A stretch of DNA of 64,000 nucleotides from the NCBI RefSeq assembly GCF_012489685.1, contig NC_080044.1, forward strand, positions 76,308,732 to 76,372,731, written 5' to 3'. This DNA is from Lotus japonicus. Its lineage: Eukaryota; Streptophyta; Magnoliopsida; Fabales; Fabaceae. The notes beneath the pieces were generated by a model. That model did not search any database. It was not told where the DNA came from and saw only the letters and a program-made list of their open reading frames with translations. The position numbers were made by a program, and so were the translations under genes. Each line of letters starts with the position of its first letter. Positions within the stretch are counted from its first letter, which is position 1. Below are positions 48,763-57,729 of the stretch, piece after piece.

Positions 48763-49514
48763 ACAGATTGATTCAGAGATTGGGGAAAATTGGGGGAAAT
48801 TTTGTAATGTAAATGAGAATTAGGGTATGTTGGTTACAATTTTTGGATACAATTTTTTTTGTTTTTTTTTTGTTTTTAATTTTGCTGATCTCGTTTGTAG
48901 TTTATTTCCATGGAGGATGAAGATTTAAGGATTTTGTGTTTTGTTTTTTGGAAATGATAGAAAGAAGAAGGTGAGATTGAGGATGAAGATGAAAATGAGG
49001 TTGAAGATGATGATTGAGTGATTTTTTGTCATTTGAATTAATAAATTCAGAGTTTTTATTTTTTAATTTTCTGAGGGACTAAATTGACATAAGATGTGAG
49101 TCATTGATGATGTGCCAAGCTAATGTGGCAAAAACGTGACATTTGACCTTTTCCGTCTCAAGGACTAACGGAAAACTGAACCAAGGACTAACTTGACCGA
49201 CGACAACACATTCAGGGATGAAAAAAGCCCATTTCCAAAGTCTGAGGACCACTCCGTCATAAGTGAACACATTCAAGGACCAGAATGGCTGTTTACTCAA
49301 CTGTTAAGTTTTAGACGGAATGAGACGGAAAACCAAATCTGCAAACGGAGGTATTCGTCGGGGACGCATAATGCAATTGATTTTTGTTGGGGATCAAAAT
49401 CGTGAGAAACGTATATGTGGGGGACCAAATGTGCAATTAAGCCAAAAATTTATATATCATATAATAAATTACTATTCTTGTAATCTATTGGTTTTGGAGC
49501 ATTCTTGAATCTTG

Positions 49515-51638
49515 ATGCCAAAATCACCATTTTCCCTTCCAACTCGAAACATTGCACAGTATCGTTTAGCATCATCTGTGACTGTAACCGCTGCTAAACT
49601 CTCTTCTTCTTCTTCTTCCTCGCCATGTTGTGTATCCAAACTCAAACCTCTTCTTCTTCATCACCTCAACAATCAAAATCTACATCAAGCTCGTGCCATC
49701 TTCAACCAAATTCCTTCCCCTCACGTGACCATCTCCACCATCATGCTACTCGCTTACGCCCGCCACCGTCGTCTCCCGGAGGCCATTGACCTCTTTCGCC
49801 GAATCCCCGACAAGGATGTAGTCTCCTGGAACTCCATTATCAAGGCCTGTATTCAATGTGGTGATTTCCGGACCGCCCGGAACCTGTTCGACGAAATGCC
49901 CAGCAGAACTGCCGTGTCGTGGACCACCCTCATTGACGGCCTCTTGCGATTTGGAAAGGTTGAGGATGCTGAGGCATTGTTCTGGGAAATGCCCATTGAG
50001 GTCAGGGATGTGCCGGCGTGGAATGCGATGGTTCATGGGTACTTTGCCAATGGCAGAGTTGATGATGCGCTGCGGTTGTTTGATCAAATGCCTTCGCGTG
50101 ACGTGATTTCTTGGACTTCCATTATTGCTGGGCTTGATCATAATGGAAGGAGTGAACAAGCGTTGGTGTTTTTTCAGAGCATGGTGGCTTCTGGGGTCAA
50201 CCCCTCTTCCACCACATTGGTTTGTGGGTTGTCTGCTGCTGCAAAGATTTCAGCTTTGCATCTGGGTCTTCAAATTCACTGTTCTATGTTCAAATTAGGT
50301 AGTTGTTGTTTGGATGAGTTTGTGTCTGCTTCGCTTGTCACGTTTTATGCTAGCTGCAAACGAATGGAGAGTGCTTTGGAGGTTTTTTATGAGACAGTGA
50401 GTAAGAATGTGGTGGTGTGGACAGCTCTTGTTACAGGTTATGGTTTGAATAATAAGCCTGAAGAAGCATTGAGGGTCTTTGAAGACATGATGAGAGTCAG
50501 TGTGGTACCAAATGAGTCTTCTTACACCAGTGCTTTGAATTCATGTTGTGGATTGGGGGATCTTGAGAGGGGGAGAGTGATCCATGCTGCAGCAATGAAG
50601 ATGGGTCTGGAAAATGGTGTATATGTGGGAAATTCTCTTGTTGTCATGTATAGTAAATGCGGTTATATTGGTGATGCCATCTATGTGTTTGAGGGAATTC
50701 GTGAGAGAAACATTGTCTCGTGGAACTCGGTTATCGGTGGTTGTGCCCAGCACGGATATGGCATGTGTGCTTTGGCAATCTTTAACCAGATGCTACGTGA
50801 TGGAAGGGTTGATCCAGATGAAATTACATTAACAGGTTTACTTTCTGCTTGTAGTCGTTCCGGGATGTTACAGAAAGCAAGGCGTTTTTTCAGATACTTT
50901 GGGCAGAAAAGATCTATTACACTGACAATTGAGCACTATGCATGTATGGTGGATGTACTCGGCCGGTGCGCAGAGCTGGAAGAAGCAGAAGCACTGGTGA
51001 TGAGCATGCCCGTGAAAGCGAATTCAATGGTTTGGCTGGTTTTGCTGAGTGCATGCAAGGTGCATTCTAATTTAGACATAGCCGAAAGAGCTGCAAAACA
51101 GATATTTGAAATGGAGCCAGATTGTAGTGCTGCATATGTGTTGCTATCAAACTTGTATGCATCTTCCAGAAGATGGTCTGAAGTTGCTTTGATAAGGAAA
51201 AGAATGAAGCATAATGGAGTTGTAAAACAACCAGGTTCCAGTTGGGTAACCTTAAAAGGAACAAGGCATGAGTTTCTCTCTGCAGATAGGTCACATCCTC
51301 TTGCTGAGCAAATTTATCAGAAGCTAGATTGGTTAGGTGTGAAGTTAAAGGAATTAGGCTATGTTCCTGATCAACAATTCGCTTTGCACGATGTTGAAAT
51401 TGAGCAAAAAGAAGAAATGCTGTCTTACCATAGTGAAAGGCTTGCAATTGCATTTGGGTTGATTAGCACTGTAGAAGGTAGTACCATAACAGTGATGAAA
51501 AATCTGCGTGTATGTGGTGATTGTCATAATGCAATAAAGCTTATGGCAAAGATTGTTGACCGTGAGATAATAGTAAGAGATTCTAGCCGCTTTCATCACT
51601 TTAAGAATGGTGTATGTTCTTGTGGGGATTATTGGTAG
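49515..51638 (+). CDS. DYW-class PPR protein (At5g46460-like), mitochondrial RNA editing
   Basis: An intronless 707-residue protein. The N-terminus is Ser/Arg-rich without acids (about 1-45) and suits an organellar transit peptide. A run of P, L and S pentatricopeptide repeats follows (for example RDVPAWNAMVHGYFANGRVD and EPDCSAAYVLLSNLYASSRR), then E/E+ and a DYW domain. The deaminase-like zinc site is intact: HSE 639-641, CGDCH from 667, and CSCGDYW at the end. It probably selects a cytidine for C-to-U editing. The wording is closest to At5g46460 from memory. I start at the ATG at 49515; a TTG codon precedes it. Its 5' flank is a MULE end. Confidence 0.9.
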   Translation: MPKSPFSLPTRNIAQYRLASSVTVTAAKLSSSSSSSPCCVSKLKPLLLHHLNNQNLHQARAIFNQIPSPHVTISTIMLLAYARHRRLPEAIDLFRRIPDKDVVSWNSIIKACIQCGDFRTARNLFDEMPSRTAVSWTTLIDGLLRFGKVEDAEALFWEMPIEVRDVPAWNAMVHGYFANGRVDDALRLFDQMPSRDVISWTSIIAGLDHNGRSEQALVFFQSMVASGVNPSSTTLVCGLSAAAKISALHLGLQIHCSMFKLGSCCLDEFVSASLVTFYASCKRMESALEVFYETVSKNVVVWTALVTGYGLNNKPEEALRVFEDMMRVSVVPNESSYTSALNSCCGLGDLERGRVIHAAAMKMGLENGVYVGNSLVVMYSKCGYIGDAIYVFEGIRERNIVSWNSVIGGCAQHGYGMCALAIFNQMLRDGRVDPDEITLTGLLSACSRSGMLQKARRFFRYFGQKRSITLTIEHYACMVDVLGRCAELEEAEALVMSMPVKANSMVWLVLLSACKVHSNLDIAERAAKQIFEMEPDCSAAYVLLSNLYASSRRWSEVALIRKRMKHNGVVKQPGSSWVTLKGTRHEFLSADRSHPLAEQIYQKLDWLGVKLKELGYVPDQQFALHDVEIEQKEEMLSYHSERLAIAFGLISTVEGSTITVMKNLRVCGDCHNAIKLMAKIVDREIIVRDSSRFHHFKNGVCSCGDYW

Positions 51639-52018
51639 AACATTGTTTCTAAATACAAATAGTTGATGAGACATCAAACTCTATTCTAGTTCTATAGGAC
51701 CAACTTTTTTAAAACACAGAAAACCATAAAACATTACAGTAGCAGTCTTTTTTCTTGCAACAAACTGAGACAACAAACTCTATATTAGCATCTAACATTT
51801 TACAACCATAAGAAGATATCTAGGGAAACTACTCATTGAAGGCAACAAACACAAGTTGTCACCGCATACCGTTCCATCCAGATCATCATTTTGGTCAACA
51901 TATCCAGACTTCCGGCTCAGTGCAGCCAGCTATCATGGAGAGTGGAGTCTTCCTTCTATTCCCCATTCTCGATAGAGAGATGAGGGAAGGCAGCTCGACC
52001 GTATACAATATGAGGGAT
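51639..52018. other. Convergent 3' flanks of the PPR and NLR genes
   Basis: Only 380 bp separate the two stop codons, so the 3' untranslated regions of the convergent genes may overlap. No repeat or coding pattern is seen. Confidence 0.5.
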
Positions 52019-54991
52019 TCACCTTTGCCTTTTGGCACTAGGGCATGCAAGATGTAAGAGGCGTTCCTCATTGCTATTGTTTGTCCATTTCAACTCATCC
52101 CACCATTTTTGCTCCCCTTCAATGGACCTCAAGTTGGTTGCGTTGCTAGCATCAAATGGTAAAGTTTTCAAATTAGGACATCTATGTATCCTTAGTAGCT
52201 CTAAAGAGGGCCAATCCAATGTCTGGTTTGAGCATATACTTTTGAAGTTAGGCAAGTTAACCAGCAGTAGCATCTCTAGTTTGGGAAGGACGTGCCTTTC
52301 TCCTTGAGAGCCTTCTCTAAGAACAATAAGTTCTTCAAGTTTTGCACAATCTTCAATTTTCAGCTTCTGAAGTTCTGAAAAATGTTGAAGTGCTCCATTG
52401 CTGAAAATTTCACTCAGGTATGGACAGTTCTTCAATGACAAAATTTGTAATTTGGCAAGTGTTCCAATATGCACGGGACCCCTAAAAGCACATGTTAAAT
52501 TGAGCAAATTTTCCAAATACAATTGCTCCAAATTTGGCAAGAGGGCTCTGTTTTCTGATTGGATTCCATTTATGGGGTTGCAACTTAAATCGTCCACCAC
52601 AATTGTGGAAAATTTGTTGCATTTTTCAATCAAAAGGCCACGGATGCGATTCAAAGGCCTTGTTCCAACAAAGTTTGATAACCTTCTAATATCTTTGTGG
52701 CAAATTAATTCCAAAGCATCAGTATTAGGTAGTATCTCACTAATTGTGAAGTCGTCCTTCAGTTCACCATTGCAATACTTCAAGTAATTTGTAATTTTAT
52801 GCTCAAAGGATCCAAGTATTTGAGGTCGTCTTGAGTTTTGGCATCCAACAAAGAATCTGAATGATATTTCTTTCTCACAACCTCTCCATGATTTGCTTGT
52901 CTGAAGAAAGTTCCTAAGAATGTCTGGGGAGGGAAAGCAACACTTGAGAGTAGTTAAATTTTCCAACAAAGCCACCTGTTGTAGGACTCCTTCAGCATCA
53001 TTAGACCATTGCTCATAGCTTATGACTTGAATGGTTAATTCTTCTAACCTCTGGAGCTTTGAGATCACATGAAAATTTTCAACTTTATTTTCTTCATCAC
53101 TTGCAATGAATGAGATTCGCAAGCATCTTAGCTTATTCAAATATCCGATATGGATAGGTATGAAAGGCACTTTGGTGTCAAGAATGTCAAGGACCTCTAG
53201 CCATTGAAATGATCCTATTTCAGATGGCAATGATCTTAAAAACACACAATTGTTCAGAAATAAAGCCCTGAGACAGGTCAATTTTGATAGAGATGATGGT
53301 AGCTCTCTAATTCCGGTACCATACAAGTCTAACAAGAGAAGAGTGTTCATGCTCTCAAAAAATGTTTGAGGTATTGTAGTCAGCTCTGGATTCTTTTGCA
53401 GCAATAATGTCAAAACCATGCTGAAATCTTGGTTTGCAGGTAAATCGAGCATCTTTCTATCAATCATAGAGACCCACTTAACCTGCTGCCAAGCTCTTGA
53501 ATTTGAGACATTTTCAGTTTCTTCCCTTTCTTGGAGGTAAAAGCTACACTCAGGATCTTTAGAGGATATGAATAAGGCAAGTTGTCTCATACAATCATTC
53601 ATCTTGACATATGTCATCTGCTCCCCCTTCTCTAGCAAAGAGACATCAGTAAGGTGCTCTAATATGTCAATACCACGGTTGCGTGCACTTCGATATCGCC
53701 TTGCATCATTTATATCACCGAGTAAGCCTTGTGCTGCCCAACACTCAACTAAATAATCGGTGTAAATCTTGTTTTCTGTGGGGTACATTGATGTGTATAG
53801 AAAACATTTTTGTTTCTTTTCATCTTTCAGTTCATCATAACAGAATTTCAAGAATGAGAACAACTCTTTCAAACCTTGATTTTGAAGTTCTGGCCATGGT
53901 TTAAGATCCTCAAGCCCTGCCCACCAACTAGAAGCGGAACCTTTCAATTTAAAAGAGTTTGCTATTTTGTGAATGAGAAGTGGAAGCCTAGAGCACCTGT
54001 TACATACAAGGTGAGCAATAGGTTGGATATCAGGGGAATCAATCATATGACTAGTGGCATTGTCACAGACAATATCTCTAAACATCTTCCATGCTTCATC
54101 AGGAGATAGCTCTTTGACTTTGATGACCCTTTCCACCCCATTCAACTTACAATCTCGAAGGAATTGACTGGAAATCACCACCTTACTGCCATTTTTATCA
54201 CTTGGAATTCCCAAATGCTCAAAATCAGTGGGGCCTACAACCCCATCCAGAATCAATAAATACTTCTTGTTTGCTAGATCATTGTAAATTGTTCTTGCAA
54301 CATCAGCATGGTCCTGGATGGTCGTTATGTCGAGCATCAATCTATTTGCAATTTTCTCTTGAATCTTCTGATCATCTCCCTCATCAGCTGTGATTCTCAC
54401 AAAAATGACAATATCAAACATTTTAGCAACCTCTTCGTTGTTGTTTAGGTTGTGCAGTATTGTTGTTTTTCCCACCCCTTTTGTTCCACACACTCCAATA
54501 ACTTTGATCTTACTGTTTTTTAGGAAACCAAGAATCTTTTCCAAGGAAATTTGTAGGGTTGGATATCCACTTATATGTGGAACACCTAGCTCCTTCAAGA
54601 CACGCTCTGGCAGTTTATCAACTAGAAAATCTCTTGAGTGTGCATCTGTCATTAGTCCATGAACACAATTGTACATTTTGGTCATCTTTTCACTCAGACG
54701 TGATCGTCTTAGAATACACCACCAAGGCAGGCTTTCTGTATCATATTCAGTTATCAGTTTCTGCACTTCTCCTGCAGCCTTTGATACCAGGTTTGTCCAT
54801 AGTTTGTAAGCATTAGTGGTATCTTTCTGTTTGTTTCTTTGAACTTGCCTCTCTTTATCCTCCTGTATTGCAAGTAGCATCTTTATATCCTTGACCAAAA
54901 TTTCGTTGAGTTCATCTAGATTTTTGGAAGATGCAACTTTGCCACGGATGTTAGTGTATAGTTTTCCAATCCCCACCTCAAAGCCAGACAT
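52019..54991 (-). CDS. CC-NB-LRR immune receptor (NLR-1)
   Basis: A single-exon 990-residue intracellular immune receptor. A coiled-coil-type N-terminus (about 1-130, with the LPWW motif) leads to an NB-ARC domain. The P-loop GTKGVGKTT (169-177) is intact. Kinase-2 is YLLILDGV (244-251), where the second Asp of the usual LDDV is Gly. RNBS-B is GSKVVISSQ, and the GLPL motif reads SRLPLLIH. The MHD motif is MND (464-466). About 20 LRRs follow. The style is of the RPS2/At4g27190 group. The retained P-loop implies nucleotide switching; the changed MHD could alter its off state. It is divergent from NLR-2 and likely co-regulated with it. Confidence 0.9.
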   Translation of the reverse strand: MSGFEVGIGKLYTNIRGKVASSKNLDELNEILVKDIKMLLAIQEDKERQVQRNKQKDTTNAYKLWTNLVSKAAGEVQKLITEYDTESLPWWCILRRSRLSEKMTKMYNCVHGLMTDAHSRDFLVDKLPERVLKELGVPHISGYPTLQISLEKILGFLKNSKIKVIGVCGTKGVGKTTILHNLNNNEEVAKMFDIVIFVRITADEGDDQKIQEKIANRLMLDITTIQDHADVARTIYNDLANKKYLLILDGVVGPTDFEHLGIPSDKNGSKVVISSQFLRDCKLNGVERVIKVKELSPDEAWKMFRDIVCDNATSHMIDSPDIQPIAHLVCNRCSRLPLLIHKIANSFKLKGSASSWWAGLEDLKPWPELQNQGLKELFSFLKFCYDELKDEKKQKCFLYTSMYPTENKIYTDYLVECWAAQGLLGDINDARRYRSARNRGIDILEHLTDVSLLEKGEQMTYVKMNDCMRQLALFISSKDPECSFYLQEREETENVSNSRAWQQVKWVSMIDRKMLDLPANQDFSMVLTLLLQKNPELTTIPQTFFESMNTLLLLDLYGTGIRELPSSLSKLTCLRALFLNNCVFLRSLPSEIGSFQWLEVLDILDTKVPFIPIHIGYLNKLRCLRISFIASDEENKVENFHVISKLQRLEELTIQVISYEQWSNDAEGVLQQVALLENLTTLKCCFPSPDILRNFLQTSKSWRGCEKEISFRFFVGCQNSRRPQILGSFEHKITNYLKYCNGELKDDFTISEILPNTDALELICHKDIRRLSNFVGTRPLNRIRGLLIEKCNKFSTIVVDDLSCNPINGIQSENRALLPNLEQLYLENLLNLTCAFRGPVHIGTLAKLQILSLKNCPYLSEIFSNGALQHFSELQKLKIEDCAKLEELIVLREGSQGERHVLPKLEMLLLVNLPNFKSICSNQTLDWPSLELLRIHRCPNLKTLPFDASNATNLRSIEGEQKWWDELKWTNNSNEERLLHLACPSAKRQR

Positions 54992-55017
54992 TATTGAAGT
55001 TCAGACCCTATTGTCAG

Positions 55018-55830
55018 GTTCAGAATATGTTAACCAGGAGAATAAAAGAAATAATTATATAATGCACCAATAGAAATTCTAAACAGGTCAGAAATATTGA
55101 AAGCATTAAATCATGAATATGCGAAACCCAAAACTTGAATATGTTAATTTGCACATTGGAGTAGCTCGTAATTATTTGCTTTTTTTTCCAAGGTATACTC
55201 ATAGCGGACATAACCATGTGAATGAACGCGTCAAAACTCTAAGATCACATTAAGTGAGTAGTAGACCTCTTCCAACTAATCATTTTTCATGCACACCATT
55301 CAGGGATAAAACCCTGAACTAGATACTTAAGAAGGTCAATTATCAATCAATTGTGCTCTTATCGTTGATATTGTAATTATTTGTTTGATTCATAGATTTG
55401 CTGAATAAAAAAAAATCCCAAATGAAAAAAATAAAAGATAACTACTTATTGGAAAAGAATGACACGCTAAATTCAAAAGGCATGATGAAGTAGAAGGAGA
55501 TATGGAGAATTGGCGATAACTAAATATAATAACAGTGGATGGTGATAAAAAAAAATTAAGAAATTGGCTGCAGTAGCAGCAAAGGAGTTTCATTTAACAT
55601 GTCATACAATTCAGGGCAGAATCAAACAGCTGTAATGTTTCAGAATTTAGGATCCATCTTAGCATTCACCACTTTATGCTAGCTATTAATTTCAAGAAAT
55701 GGCTTATGAAAGAAAGAGAGAGATTCATGTGTACCTCTGCTAGTAGCTGCTGCAGCCTGCAATGCTGTTGGACATAGATGGATTGATCCTGAGAGAGAAA
55801 AGCTAGATTAGTTGACTTGACTTACTTGAA
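55018..55830 (-). promoter_or_regulatory. NLR-1 leader with probable 5'-UTR intron and upstream ORF
   Basis: A likely noncoding exon ends at 55735 (AGCAGAG/GTACAC) and a likely acceptor lies 18-20 bases upstream of the ATG (CAATAG/GGTCTG). The leader exon contains an ATG followed by ten codons and a stop, which could act as a regulatory upstream ORF. Transcript evidence is lacking. Confidence 0.4.
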
Positions 55831-57729
55831 TCTTCAATTCTCTCTCCAGTGGAGTGAAGGGAAGGTGCAGAGTTGCTTCTTGGGTCAACACTCGAAATAG
55901 GGACTGGGTCATGACATGTTAACTTTTTTGATAAACTATTTTTTATAAATAACTATACAGGAATAGTACTTGCCATATGATGTTTCAAATATTTTAATTT
56001 CTATGTACCGTCGACCAATGTGAGAAAATTTCTCTTTTTATTTAGTTTTATTAATTGACGTGACATATTATTGAAATTTGATTGGTTGACGGTGTAAAAA
56101 ACTTTACACCATTGGAGCATCATCTTTTATCTATTTCAAAAAATCCTATATTTTATCGTGTGTTTATTCTTCTATTTTCTCTCATATTAAACAACAATTA
56201 TTATTTTTCTTTCATCCAAGTTTTCTTTTATAATAAAAAATCATATCAATACGGTATTGGTCCAGTTATAAATAAATCAGACCCTTATTAAAATGATTAA
56301 AATGATTATACAAGTTGGAATCTTACAAAAAATTATGCTTCCACTTGGTTCTTATAAAAATGACTAAGCTACACCCTTCATTTGGTTCTTATAAATAAGA
56401 ACGGAGGGAGTATGTTGAACCCTACAAAAAAATTATATGTTGGAAGAAATTGCCACAATTCTCCAAGAAGATATACACCATTTGAAGACCCAAAATAAGC
56501 ACAAGTGAAGATAATATGCAAAATGAAAGAAATGGAAAAAGAATGACAATAATTAAGAAATGTGATGGGAAATAAATGGAAGCAAATTTAGTGGGGATGA
56601 GGAAGAATAGGAAAGTGGAAGATGAAAGAGTTAAAGTGATTAAAAAAATTTAAAAATTCACGAGATCAACTTGAGTTAAATATGCTTTTCACGTGGACGT
56701 TTGATCGGTCAAAAGAGATGACAAATTTTTTTTTTTTTAACTCGATGACAAATTATCAATTATACTTAATTTGATTAATAGATTTATGAGGGTTGTCTAA
56801 ATAATTCATGATAAAGTTTGGGTTAAATAACTCATCATCTAATCACATTGGAGATAAATAGGTTGGAAATAAATTAATAAATAAAATATAGAAATTTCAA
56901 CTCACATATCTCCAATGTGATTGGATGATGAGTTATTTAACTCAAACTTTATCACGAGTTATTTAGATAACCGCAGCATCATTTAAATGATTTAAAAGTC
57001 AGAGCGAAATAAAATAAAATAAAAAGTAAAAGCATGTTGAAAGAAGGAAAGATAAAAAGGAAGAACGGGCATTCATGAATTCTGAATTATGAGCTGCATC
57101 ATTTCTATAGATTTCTTCAATATTTGATCAAGCACTTCGCTTTGCGCACTCTGACTAGGTATGTTGTGTTCTGTATGTTCCATTTCCAAGTCAGGAAATA
57201 TATAGTTTTTGCATAATGGAATAACCTAAGTTGAGCATAATTTTCTTTTACTTTGCTTTTTTTTTTTTGGTATTATGATTCAATTCAACTTGCTAAGGCT
57301 TTCATCAACGGGAGAAAAACATCTCAAGGATTGTGGAGTATGGGTTTACATAGGAGACTCAGGTTGACTTGTATAAACATGGATTGAATTGAATATTAGA
57401 TTTTAGTAAATATTTTGTCTGCTTAAATTGAAATGTTTTCAAATCAGTTATTTATTCAACTTCAGATGTTGTACTGCTTTGCAGGAGATGCAAAAATTTG
57501 AGATATGGCTGAGGGTTGAAGCTCCTGTGCTAGCATTACCCGGTAATCTTAAAGAAGGGTCAATTAAACTGTGCTGCATACTCCTGGGTCTTTGACAATT
57601 GAATTGGTCATTTGTTTAAAGCATTTTACTGTTTTATATTGATCATCGATCTGCAGGAAAAACAAAACTTATCATTAACGACATGATTTTGCTTCTGATT
57701 ATAGGCTAGACATCCACTGTGCGAGACAC
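55831..57729. promoter_or_regulatory. Shared region between the divergent NLRs
   Basis: The spacer between the two start codons is about 2.7 kb; this segment is its core. It contains a Stowaway-like end (AACGGAGGGAGTA near 56398), a hairpin MITE (56790-56972) and T-runs. A likely NLR-2 leader donor lies at about 57158 (GACTAG/GTATGTTG) and a further leader exon ends close to the ATG. Coordinated expression is inferred from the arrangement only. Confidence 0.4.
56790..56972. mobile_element. Hairpin-forming MITE between the NLRs
   Basis: Arms of about 70 bp (GGTTGTCTAAATAATTCATG at the left, ending TTATTTAGATAACC at the right) are reverse complements with few mismatches and enclose about 45 bp. 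Such long near-perfect arms can yield small RNAs. No clear target duplication was found. Confidence 0.7.

Larger units (their letters stand above)
47554..49298. mobile_element. Nested Pack-MULE with two captured genes
   Basis: Long inverted repeats of about 200 bp starting GAGTAAACAGCCATTCTGG. They are flanked by the direct repeat AACTGTTAAG (47544-47553 and 49299-49308; 9 or 10 bp). It sits inside the right half of the outer MULE. Its interior carries fragments of two unrelated host genes in the same orientation: a WPP-domain gene at 48283-48484 and RACK1 at 48570-48762. No transposase is seen. Confidence 0.85.
46150..49443. mobile_element. MULE (outer element)
   Basis: Terminal inverted repeats of about 135 bp start GGCTTAATTGCACATTTGG at 46150 and end at 49443. 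A perfect 9-bp duplication AAAAATTTA flanks them (46141-46149 and 49444-49452). No transposase is recognised. The interior left part (46550-47170) has an open frame with a proline/serine-rich start that may be another captured fragment, but I cannot identify it. A second MULE is nested at 47554-49298. The right terminus lies 71 bp before the ATG of the DYW PPR gene. Confidence 0.85.
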
